Positions 9,720-17,715 of a stretch of 49,989 nt of DNA are shown here, piece after piece. The DNA is from Bacillota bacterium. GTDB lineage: Bacteria > Bacillota > Sulfobacillia > JAJZYS01 > JAJZLH01. The notes beneath the pieces are model-generated. The model saw only the letters and a list, made by a program, of their open reading frames with translations, did no database searches and was not told where the DNA came from. The position numbers and the translations under genes were made by a program. How positions within the stretch are numbered: position 1 is the first letter of the stretch; every line of letters starts with the position of its first letter. The DNA is taken from positions 1-49,989 of the forward strand of contig JAJZLH010000014.1 in assembly GCA_021803575.1 (NCBI GenBank). The letters are read 5' to 3'.

Positions 9720-9763
9720 ATATCCGAACATTAGGACAGCCCTAAGGTAATATGTTCGGATTA
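9720..9763. promoter_or_regulatory. Candidate inverted PurBox pair (PurR operator) upstream of NCS1 permease
   Basis: ATATCCGAACATT (9720-9732) matches AWWWCCGAACWWT fully; inverse TATGTTCGGATTA (9751-9763) keeps the GTTCGG core with two edge mismatches. Confidence 0.65.
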
Positions 9764-9769
9764 CCTTGT

Positions 9770-10699
9770 CTAGGGGTAGGCAGAAATTCCGCGCCGGCGC
9801 TCAGCCAGGGCGACCAGGCCGGCCAGCGTGGCATTGACCGGCGCGGCGACCTGGGCCGCCTGGCCGAGTGCTGCCACCCGGCCGTTCAGGGCCCGGATCT
9901 CGGTCGGCCGCCCGGCCAGGAGGTCTTGCAGCATCGAGCAGCGGTTGGCGCGGGTCACTTCCAGAACGCCCCGCACCGCATGCCAGTCGGTCGCCACAGC
10001 CACTCCTTGGCTCTTGGCCACCGCCTGCACCTCGGCCAGCACCGACCCGGCCAGCTCCTCGACGCCGCCCAGCTCCAGCAGCTGGCCGTTGGTCAGCCCG
10101 AGGAGGGCGGCCATGGGGTTGATCACGGCGTTCACCGCCACCTTGTTCCAGATCAAGGGCCAGGGATCAGGCTCGGCGTGACAGTTCAGTCCGGCCCCAT
10201 CCAGGTGGGAGGCGATCTCCTCGGCCAAGGTGAGGTCCTTGGCCGAGCAGGGGGCGAGGGCTGTGGCGCCGCGGCCGGCCGCCTCCACCTGGCCAGGGCC
10301 GTGGCTGTTGGCGCCCACGGTGGTGCTGCCGGCCAGCAGCCGGCAACCGGGAAGCTCCGCCAGGATGGCCTCCACGTTGCCCAGCCCGTTTTGCAAGGTG
10401 AGCACCGCCGTGTCGGCGCCCACGGCCGCCCGGGCCGCCTTTGCCGCCGAGGGGGTGTCGTCGGCCTTGACCATGATCAGCACCAGTTCGGCCGATGGCC
10501 CCCCGGGCTCCGCCCGGATCGGCAGGGCGATGGACTGACGCACCCCGCCCTCCGCCAGCACCACGCCCTGGGCGGCCACCGCCTGGCGCACGACCGGATT
10601 GCGGCTGACCAGGGTGACCTCGTCACCGGCCTCCCGCAACCGGGCGCCGATCAGGCAGCCCATGGCGCCGGCGCCGATCACGGTCACCCGCACGGCCAC
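9770..10699 (-). CDS. panE: 2-dehydropantoate 2-reductase (ApbA/PanE)
   Basis: VTVIGAGAMGCLIGARLREAGDEVTLVSR...VLTLQNGLGNVEAI...WNKVAVNAVINPMAALL. Confidence 0.88.
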   Translation of the reverse strand: MAVRVTVIGAGAMGCLIGARLREAGDEVTLVSRNPVVRQAVAAQGVVLAEGGVRQSIALPIRAEPGGPSAELVLIMVKADDTPSAAKAARAAVGADTAVLTLQNGLGNVEAILAELPGCRLLAGSTTVGANSHGPGQVEAAGRGATALAPCSAKDLTLAEEIASHLDGAGLNCHAEPDPWPLIWNKVAVNAVINPMAALLGLTNGQLLELGGVEELAGSVLAEVQAVAKSQGVAVATDWHAVRGVLEVTRANRCSMLQDLLAGRPTEIRALNGRVAALGQAAQVAAPVNATLAGLVALAERRRGISAYP

Positions 10700-10739
10700 T
10701 CCTCCCCTCTTCGCCCCGTCGGTCCCGGTCTCAAATAGT

Positions 10740-11094
10740 TGGTGGAGGCGCGGGGGAACTGCCCCCCCGGTCCGTACAACCGCTTCACGTGGGCTCTACG
10801 AGCGTGTCTCCAGGAGCTTGTCTCGCCTCAGGCCGTCCCCGGAGCCGGACGTTGGCCCAATGGCCAGCCGCTGCATGTCTTAGCCGATGCGCCAGAGGCG
10901 CACGCACCGGAGCACCCCGCCTCATTCGTCGTGCACCGGCCGGCAGGGGCACCGGTGCTGACGTCACCGCCTTAGTTAGGCAGCGAGAGCGTAACTGTTA
11001 TTGGCAGTTATCTGTTTTCCCGCTGTTTTACGAGGCACGGGACCTCGGCTCGCTCCCCCATGCATCAGCCGTACGTCGAACCTGATTCGCCCCC
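10740..11094 (-). ncRNA. ssrA: tmRNA (tag peptide ANNSYALAA)
   Basis: 5' GGGGGCGAATCAGGTTCGACG pairs with 3' CGCCTCC-ACCA; tag frame GCC AAT AAC AGT TAC GCT CTC GCT GCC TAA at 11005-10976; adjacent to smpB. Confidence 0.93.
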
Positions 11095-11112
11095 AAACCT
11101 CCTTCGCACAAC

Positions 11113-11586
11113 TCAGCGGCGCCTCTTCAGCGCCCGCCGGATCGACCGCTCCGCGTCGCGCTCGGCAATCGCCCTGCGCTTATCATAAGCCTTCTTGCCC
11201 TGGCCGAGGGCCAGCTCCAGCTTGGCCAGGCCGGAGGGTGTGAAGTAGAGCCGGAGCGGCACCAGCGTCATGCCCTGACGCCCGACCGCCACCGCCAGGT
11301 CGCGCAACTCCCGCCTGTGCAGGAGTAGCTTGCGGGTGCGGGTCGGGTCGTGGTTGAAGGAAGTGGCCCGGTCGTAGGGGGCGATGTGCGCCCCCAAGAG
11401 GAAGGCCTCGCCGTCCTTGAGGATGGCGTACGCCTCCTGTAGCTGGGCTCTGCCCTGGCGCAGCGACTTGACCTCTGTCCCGGTCAGGGCCAGCCCGGCC
11501 TCGTAGCGCTGGCCCAGGTGGTAGTCGAAGCGGGCACGCCGATTTTCGGCCACCTGGCGAGATTGCCGCTCCGCCATCTCCGCCAC
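11113..11586 (-). CDS. smpB: SsrA-binding protein
   Basis: ENRRARFDYHLGQRYEAGLALTGTEVKSLRQGRAQLQEAYA...GKKAYDKRRAIAERDAERSI. Confidence 0.97.
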   Translation of the reverse strand: MAEMAERQSRQVAENRRARFDYHLGQRYEAGLALTGTEVKSLRQGRAQLQEAYAILKDGEAFLLGAHIAPYDRATSFNHDPTRTRKLLLHRRELRDLAVAVGRQGMTLVPLRLYFTPSGLAKLELALGQGKKAYDKRRAIAERDAERSIRRALKRRR

Positions 11587-11615
11587 CCCGCCCCTCTCTC
11601 CCCTACCTGACAGAA

Positions 11616-11645
11616 GGGGGGCGCCCGGCTGTGCCAGCGCCCCCC
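11616..11645. terminator. GC-rich hairpin between secG and smpB, no clear U-tract
   Basis: GGGGGGCGC-ccggctgtgcca-GCGCCCCCC, 9-bp stem. Confidence 0.4.
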
Positions 11646-11666
11646 CAGGTCACCGCCTGATCGCGG

Positions 11667-11915
11667 CTAGGTCCACAGCCTGGCCATGATGTAGGTGAGC
11701 GCCACGAACACCACGGCCGCCACCCCGGTGACGCGCCCCAGCGCCTCGTCGAGCCCCTTCTGCTGGCCGAAGAAGAATTCGGCGCCGCCCTGGCCCTGGC
11801 CGGTGAAACCGGAGAAGCCGGCGCCCCGTCCGGACTGCAGGAGGATGGTGATGACCACGGCAGCCCCGGCCAGGATCTGAAAGATCAAGAGGACGCTATT
11901 CAGAGGGAACCCCAC
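11667..11915 (-). CDS. secG: Preprotein translocase subunit SecG
   Basis: 82 aa, two TMs; ILLQSGRGAGFSGFTGQGQGGAEFFFGQQKGLDEALGRVT. Confidence 0.9.
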   Translation of the reverse strand: MGFPLNSVLLIFQILAGAAVVITILLQSGRGAGFSGFTGQGQGGAEFFFGQQKGLDEALGRVTGVAAVVFVALTYIMARLWT

Positions 11916-11933
11916 CTTCCGGCGCTGATCGTA

Positions 11934-13208
11934 TCACCGGCCCTGGCTGAAGACAAGGCGACCGGCGTAGGGGGCGTCCGGCACCTGCTCGGCGATGCGC
12001 AAGAGGCGGTTGTACTTGGCCAGCCGCTCCTGGCGGCAGGGTGCTCCGGTCTTGATCTGCCCGGCCCCGGTCGCCACCGTCAGGTCGGCGATCAGGGGGT
12101 CCTCGGTGTCGCCGGAGCGGTGAGAGACCACGGCGCCGTATCCCAGCTCACGCGCCGTGCGGATGGTGGTCAGGGTCTCGGTCAGGGTGCCGACCTGATT
12201 GGGCTTGATCAGGATGGCGTTGGCGATGTGGTCCTCCGCGCCCTGGCGGAGGCGCGCGGCGCTGGTCACGAAGTTGTCGTCGCCGATCAGCTGCAGCCTG
12301 CCTCCCAGCGCAGCGGTCACCTCCTGCCAGCCCAGGGTGTCGTCCTCGTCCATCGGATCCTCGATCGACACCAGGGGGAAGCGCTCGCTCCAGTCGGCCA
12401 GCTGGGAGATCAGGGCCTTGGCGCTGAGGACGGCGCCGTTCAGCCGGTAGCCGTCGCCCTGCCGCATTTCATTGGCAGCCAGGTCCAGCGCCAGGGAGAC
12501 CTCTTCCCCAGGCCGGTAGCCAGCCCGCTCCACCGCCTGCAGGAGTAGGCGAAGCGCCTCCTCGTCGTCGGACAGGTCCGGCGCGAAGCCGCCCTCGTCA
12601 CCCACCGCCGTGCGCTGGCCGATCAGGACCAACTCCCGGCGCAGCGCCTGGTACACCTCGACGCCGGCGGCCAGAGCCTCGGCGAAGCTGTCAAAGCCAT
12701 GCGGCACGATCAGGAACTCCTGGATCTCGAGCCGGTTGTCGGCGTGCCGGCCGCCGTTCAGCACGTTCAAGAGCGGCACCGGCAGTGTGGCCTCCTGGCC
12801 GTCCTGGGCCAGATAGCGGTGGAGCGGCAGGTGCTGGGCGTGGGCGGCTGCCCTGGCCACAGCCAGGCTCGCCCCCAGCACGGCGTTGGCGCCGAGCCGG
12901 CTCTTGTTGGCGGTGCCGTCCAGCTCGATCAGGCGGCGGTCGATCTCTGCCTGGTCCTCCGCCGCCATGCCGACCAAGAGGGATTGGATCTCCCCGTCGA
13001 CATGGGCGAGGGCTCGGCTCACGCCCTTGCCGCCAAAGGCCCTGCCACCGTCTCGGAGCTCCACCGCCTCGTAGCGCCCGGTGGAGGCGCCGGACGGTAC
13101 GGCGGCCCGGCCGGTGGTGCCGTCGGCCAGCACCACGTCGACCTCGATCGTCGGGTTCCCTCTGGAGTCGTAGATCTGGCGGCCGTGGACCTGGCGGATC
13201 ACCGGCAC
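11934..13208 (-). CDS. eno: Enolase
   Basis: QIYDSRGNPTIEVDV...PSGASTGRYEAVELRD...SIEDPMDEDD...SHRSGDTEDPLIADL. Confidence 0.98.
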   Translation of the reverse strand: MPVIRQVHGRQIYDSRGNPTIEVDVVLADGTTGRAAVPSGASTGRYEAVELRDGGRAFGGKGVSRALAHVDGEIQSLLVGMAAEDQAEIDRRLIELDGTANKSRLGANAVLGASLAVARAAAHAQHLPLHRYLAQDGQEATLPVPLLNVLNGGRHADNRLEIQEFLIVPHGFDSFAEALAAGVEVYQALRRELVLIGQRTAVGDEGGFAPDLSDDEEALRLLLQAVERAGYRPGEEVSLALDLAANEMRQGDGYRLNGAVLSAKALISQLADWSERFPLVSIEDPMDEDDTLGWQEVTAALGGRLQLIGDDNFVTSAARLRQGAEDHIANAILIKPNQVGTLTETLTTIRTARELGYGAVVSHRSGDTEDPLIADLTVATGAGQIKTGAPCRQERLAKYNRLLRIAEQVPDAPYAGRLVFSQGR

Positions 13209-13221
13209 GTGGCTGGCCTCC

Positions 13222-14703
13222 TCAGGGCTGGATGGGGACGAGCAGGGAGCGGCCGGTCATGGCATCCGGCACCGTCAGGCCGAGCAGATCGAGCAGGGTG
13301 GGAGCCACGTCCTTCAGCTCGCCCTTCCGCAGCTGGACGTCCGGGCGCCCGACCAGCACCACCGGTACCGGATTGGCGGTGTGGGCGGTGTGCGGGCCAC
13401 CCGTCTTTGGGTCGATCATCATCTCCACGTTGCCGTGGTCGGCGATCAGTAAGGCCACCCCGCCACAATCCTGCACTCCAGCCAGGAGGCGGCCCAGCTC
13501 GGCGTCCACCGCCTCCACCGCCCGCACCGCAGCCGGGATGCTGCCAGTGTGGCCGACCATGTCCGGGTTGGCATAGTTCAGCACCAGGAGATCGGCTCCT
13601 TCGGCCAGCGCCTTGAGGCCGGCGTCGGTGACGCCCCTGGCCGACATCTCCGGCTGGAGGTCGTAGGTCGTCACCGCCGGCGACGGCACCAGGTTCCGCC
13701 ACTCGCCAGAAAAGGCGTCCTCCCGGCCCCCGTCCAGAAAGTAGGTGACATGGGCGTACTTCTCCGTCTCCGCCACCCGGGCCTGGCGGAGGCCGGCCCG
13801 GCTCACCTCCTCGCCCAGCGTGTGCTCCAGCGCCTCGGTGGCGAAGATGGCCGTGGCCCCGCTCCAGTCCGCCTCGTAGTCGGTGAGGGTGGTCAGGCTG
13901 AAGGCGCCGCGCGGGCGGCTGAAGTGCGGGAACTCCCTGTCGGAGAGGGCGTGGCTGAGCTGACGGGCGCGGTCGGCCCGGAAATTCAGGAACAAAAAGG
14001 CGTCGCCTGCCTGAGCACCGTCATAGTCTTTGATCAAGACCGGCTCCACGAACTCGTCGTTCACGCCCGCCTCGTAGCTGGCCCGAAGCGCCTCCTGCCA
14101 GTCGGCGCGGCGGTTGGCCTGGCCGTCGACGATCGCCCGGTAGGCCCGCTCGGTGCGCGGCCAGCGATGGTCGCGGTCCATACCGTAGAAGCGGCCGCCC
14201 AGGGTGGCGATCTGGAAGCCTGGCCAGTCAGCGGCTCGAGCCAGGTCGGTCCCCGCCGACCGGGGCGGCACGTCCCGGCCGTCGGTGAACAGGTGATAGT
14301 AGGTCTGGCCGCGGCCCGCCCTGGCCGCCGTCACCGCCCGCCAGTGGCCGAGGGCGCTGTGCACCCCGCCGTCCGAGAACAGCCCCACTACGTGCAGCCG
14401 GGGCGCTGACAGCGCTCGGGCCAGGGCCGGCATCTCATAGAAGCTGCCGTCGGCGATGGCGAGGTCGATGCGCCGGATCTGGGAGAGGACGATCCGGCCG
14501 GCTCCGATGTGCAGGTGGCCCACGTTCGAATTGCCGGCCTGGCCCTCCTCCAGGCCAACCGCTGGCCCCGAGGTCTGGAGCGTGGCGTGCGGCCAGGCCT
14601 GAAGGCTCTGCCACACCGGCAGGCGGGCCAGGGAGAGCGCGTTGCCCGGCCCTGGGGCAGCCAGGCCCCAGCCGTCCAGCACCACCAGGGCGACCGGCCT
14701 CAC
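13222..14703 (-). CDS. gpmI: 2,3-bisphosphoglycerate-independent phosphoglycerate mutase
   Basis: VALVVLDGWGL...GNSNVGHLHIGAGRIV...LFTDGRDVPP...NYANPDMVGHTG...ADHGNVEMM. Confidence 0.97.
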   Translation of the reverse strand: MRPVALVVLDGWGLAAPGPGNALSLARLPVWQSLQAWPHATLQTSGPAVGLEEGQAGNSNVGHLHIGAGRIVLSQIRRIDLAIADGSFYEMPALARALSAPRLHVVGLFSDGGVHSALGHWRAVTAARAGRGQTYYHLFTDGRDVPPRSAGTDLARAADWPGFQIATLGGRFYGMDRDHRWPRTERAYRAIVDGQANRRADWQEALRASYEAGVNDEFVEPVLIKDYDGAQAGDAFLFLNFRADRARQLSHALSDREFPHFSRPRGAFSLTTLTDYEADWSGATAIFATEALEHTLGEEVSRAGLRQARVAETEKYAHVTYFLDGGREDAFSGEWRNLVPSPAVTTYDLQPEMSARGVTDAGLKALAEGADLLVLNYANPDMVGHTGSIPAAVRAVEAVDAELGRLLAGVQDCGGVALLIADHGNVEMMIDPKTGGPHTAHTANPVPVVLVGRPDVQLRKGELKDVAPTLLDLLGLTVPDAMTGRSLLVPIQP

Positions 14704-15455
14704 GGCGCCCGAGCCCCCGAAACCTCCGCCACCAACGCTCGGAAGGCCCCGGCGTCGAGACTGCCGGACCCCACCAGCACCCCGTCCAGGTGCGCCACCT
14801 CGACGAAGCTGCGCACGTTCTCCGCCACCACCGATCCCCCGTAGACGATCGGCACCTCGAGATCAGAACCGTACAGGCGGCGGATCACCTGGCGGATGAT
14901 GTCGGCTGCCCGCTCGGCCTCGACCACGGTCGCCGCCCGGCCGGTGCCGATCGCCCACACCGGCTCATAGGCGACGATCAGGCGGGACACCTCTTCGGCC
15001 TCCAGCCCCTTCAGGGCGACGCCCATCTGGCGCTGGATGGCGCCGTGGTAGTCGCCGCGGTCGTAGTCCTCAATCTGCTCGCCGACGCACAGCATCGGCG
15101 TGAGTTCGGTCGAGAGCACGGCGCGCAGCCTGAGGGCGACCTCGCGGTCGGTCTCGCCGAAGATGTAGCGGCGCTCGGAGTGGCCGACCAGCACGTAGCG
15201 GCAACCAGCCGCCCACAGCATCTGGGGCGAGATCTCTCCGGTGTAGGCGCCCTCCGGCTCGTAGAAGGCGTTCTGCCCGCCCAGTGCCAGAGGCCGGCCG
15301 GCCGCCGCCTGCCGGACCGCGGTCAGGGCGGTGGCCGGCGGGAAGACGACGGCCTGCACCCCCGGCACCAGGTGTTGGCAGACCTCTTCGGTCCAGGCCA
15401 CCGCCTCCGGCTCCCCCTTGTACATCTTCCAGTTGGCCGCCACCATCGGTGTCAT
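14700..15455 (-). CDS. tpiA: Triose-phosphate isomerase
   Basis: ATG 15455: MTPMVAANWKMYKG...VLVGHSERR...AYEPVWAIGTG...VPIVYGGSV. The 388-aa track ORF carries an upstream out-of-frame extension inside pgk. Confidence 0.97.
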   Translation of the reverse strand: MTPMVAANWKMYKGEPEAVAWTEEVCQHLVPGVQAVVFPPATALTAVRQAAAGRPLALGGQNAFYEPEGAYTGEISPQMLWAAGCRYVLVGHSERRYIFGETDREVALRLRAVLSTELTPMLCVGEQIEDYDRGDYHGAIQRQMGVALKGLEAEEVSRLIVAYEPVWAIGTGRAATVVEAERAADIIRQVIRRLYGSDLEVPIVYGGSVVAENVRSFVEVAHLDGVLVGSGSLDAGAFRALVAEVSGARAP

Positions 15456-15460
15456 CACGC

Positions 15461-16621
15461 TCACCCCTGTTCCAGCGCCCTGAGCCCTGGCAGCACGTCT
15501 CCTTGCAGATAGGCCAGCGCCGCCCCGCCGCCGGTCGAGAGGTGGGTGACGGCTTGGGCGAGCCCCAGCCGGCGGATGGCGGCCAGAGAGTCGCCGCCGC
15601 CCACCACGGACAGGCCCTGCATGGCGCCGACCAGCCGGGCCAGGCCACGGGTGCCACGGTCGAAGGGTGGCTGCTCGTAGAGGCCCATCGGCCCGTTCCA
15701 GAACAGTCGCTTCAGTTCCAGCACCAGAGGTCGCCAGGCCTCCACCGTTCGCTCTCCGATGTCCATGATCCTGGCGTCCTCGGGCACGGCGTCCACGCCG
15801 ACCTCCTCCACCGCGGCGCCGCGCGCCACCACCACGGAGGTGGGCAGGTGGATGACGCCGGGCCATTTGGCCAGGAGTTCCCTTGCCACCTCAAGCTGGC
15901 CCGGCTCGTAGAGGCTCTGGCCGACGCCCTTGCCGCTGGCGGCCAGGAACGTGTTGGCCAGGGCGCCGCCCAATAGCACCAGGTCGACCTGGGGAAGCAG
16001 TCGGCGGAGCAGCGGCAGCTTGTCCTTCATCTTGGCGCCGCCGATGGCCAGCCCGAAGGGGCGGCTGCCGTCATGGAGCAGCCGGTCGAGCGCCTCCACC
16101 TCCGCCTGCAAGAGGGGTCCGGCCGACGACGGCAGGAGGCGGGCGATGGCGACGGTGGAGGCATGGGCCCGGTGCAGGCTGCCGAAGGCGTCCTGGACGA
16201 AGGCCTGGCGGCCGGCGGCCAGGCGCTGGGCGAAGTCCATCTGGTTGGCCTCCTCGCCGGGGTCGAAGCGCAGATTCTCGGCCAGGGCCAGGCTCCCGCC
16301 GGCGCTCCCGCGCCAGTCCCGGTAGCGCGCATCGCCCGGCACCCCGGCCAGAAACTCCACCGGCCGCCCCAGCTGGCGGCTGAGGGCCGCGGCCACCGGC
16401 CTGAGGCTGAGCGCCGGTTCCGGTTTGCCGCCCGGCCGTCCCAGGTGCGAGATCAGGGTGAGGTCGAGGCCCCGGGCCAGGAGGGATCGCACGGTGGGCA
16501 CTGCCGCCTCGATCCGGAAGTCGTCAGCGACCTCTTGGCCGGCCAGGGGCACGTTGAGGTCCAGCCGCACCAGCACTCGGGACGCCGCCTTTGGCAGCTG
16601 AGCGATGGTGGCGAACTCCAT
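15461..16621 (-). CDS. pgk: Phosphoglycerate kinase
   Basis: MEFATIAQLPKAASRVLVRLDLNVPL...LISHLGRPGGK...IGGAKMKDKLPLL...FWNGPMGLYE...GGGDSLAAI; start at 16621. Confidence 0.95.
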   Translation of the reverse strand: MEFATIAQLPKAASRVLVRLDLNVPLAGQEVADDFRIEAAVPTVRSLLARGLDLTLISHLGRPGGKPEPALSLRPVAAALSRQLGRPVEFLAGVPGDARYRDWRGSAGGSLALAENLRFDPGEEANQMDFAQRLAAGRQAFVQDAFGSLHRAHASTVAIARLLPSSAGPLLQAEVEALDRLLHDGSRPFGLAIGGAKMKDKLPLLRRLLPQVDLVLLGGALANTFLAASGKGVGQSLYEPGQLEVARELLAKWPGVIHLPTSVVVARGAAVEEVGVDAVPEDARIMDIGERTVEAWRPLVLELKRLFWNGPMGLYEQPPFDRGTRGLARLVGAMQGLSVVGGGDSLAAIRRLGLAQAVTHLSTGGGAALAYLQGDVLPGLRALEQG

Positions 16622-17634
16622 CACAGGCGCCCGCTCAGATAGACAGCCAGGTCGATCAGGCGGGTGGCGTAACCCCACTCGTTGTCGTACCAGGCCATCA
16701 CCTTGACCATCGGGCCGACCGACATGGTCAGGGCGGAGTCGACCACCGCCGAGTGGGCGTTGGCGCGAAAGTCGATCGACACCAGGGGCGCGTCTTCCAC
16801 TGCCAGGACGCCGGCCAGCCGTCCTGTGGCTGCGTCCCGGAAGGCGCTGTTGACCGCCTCGGCGTCGGCCGGCCGCACCAGGTCGGCGCTGAGGTCCACG
16901 ATCGACACCGCCGGTGTCGGCACCCGAAGCGAGAGCCCCGTGACCAGCCCATCCAGCTCGGGCAGCACCCGGCGCACTGCCTCGGCCGCCCCGGTCGAGG
17001 TGGGAATGATGCTCTGGGTGGCGCCCCGGGCCCGCCTCAGGTCGCGATGGCTGCCGTCGACCAGCGCTTGGTCGCGGGTGAAGCTGTGCACCGTGGTGAG
17101 GAGCCCCCGCGCCACCCCGAAGGTCTCAAGCAGGACGGAGAGCACCGGCACCAGGGCGTTGGTGGTGCAGGAGCCGGCCGAGATCACCTCATGGCGGGCA
17201 GGGTCGAACTGGCTGTGGTTGACGCCGTAGATCACCATCAGGTCGTCGTCCTTGGCCGGCGCCGAGATCACGACCAGACGGGCGCCGGCCGCCAGGTGGG
17301 CGGCGGCCTCGGCCCGTCTACGGAACTTGCCGGTGCACTCCAGCACGATTCCGACGCCGTGGCGGCCCCAGGGAATCCGGGCCGGGTCCCGCTCGGAGCT
17401 GACCGGGATCTCCACGCCGTCCACGATCAGGGCGTCCGCCTTAGCGGCGACCGTCCCCTGGTAAGGGCCGTAGGTGGAGTCATGGGCCAGGAGGTGGGCC
17501 ATCAGAGCCGTCGGCTGGGTGTGGTTGATCATCACTCCGCCACTCAAGCGGCCGTCGCTGAGGGCGATCCGCAGGGCACGTCGGCCGATGCTGCCAAAGC
17601 CATTGATGCCGAGCCGGTGTGCAACCACTGGCAT
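16621..17634 (-). CDS. gap: Glyceraldehyde-3-phosphate dehydrogenase, type I (start may be GTG 17628)
   Basis: LGINGFGSIGRRALR...SAGSCTTNALVPVLSVL...TSTGAAEAVRRVLPELDG...WYDNEWGYATRLIDLA. Confidence 0.95.
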   Translation of the reverse strand: MPVVAHRLGINGFGSIGRRALRIALSDGRLSGGVMINHTQPTALMAHLLAHDSTYGPYQGTVAAKADALIVDGVEIPVSSERDPARIPWGRHGVGIVLECTGKFRRRAEAAAHLAAGARLVVISAPAKDDDLMVIYGVNHSQFDPARHEVISAGSCTTNALVPVLSVLLETFGVARGLLTTVHSFTRDQALVDGSHRDLRRARGATQSIIPTSTGAAEAVRRVLPELDGLVTGLSLRVPTPAVSIVDLSADLVRPADAEAVNSAFRDAATGRLAGVLAVEDAPLVSIDFRANAHSAVVDSALTMSVGPMVKVMAWYDNEWGYATRLIDLAVYLSGRL

Positions 17635-17663
17635 GCCTCCCCGACTTGCTGGCGGACAGGTCC

Positions 17664-17702
17664 ATTATAGCCAACCGCCCGCCGCGGGATAGCGGCGGGC
17701 GG
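17664..17702. promoter_or_regulatory. 11-bp hairpin (glnA end) abutting a TATAAT -10 for the glycolytic operon
   Basis: CCGCCCGCCGC-gggata-GCGGCGGGCGG at 17675-17702; minus-strand TATAAT at 17669-17664. Confidence 0.5.
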
Positions 17703-17715
17703 CTCGGGCAGAGGA

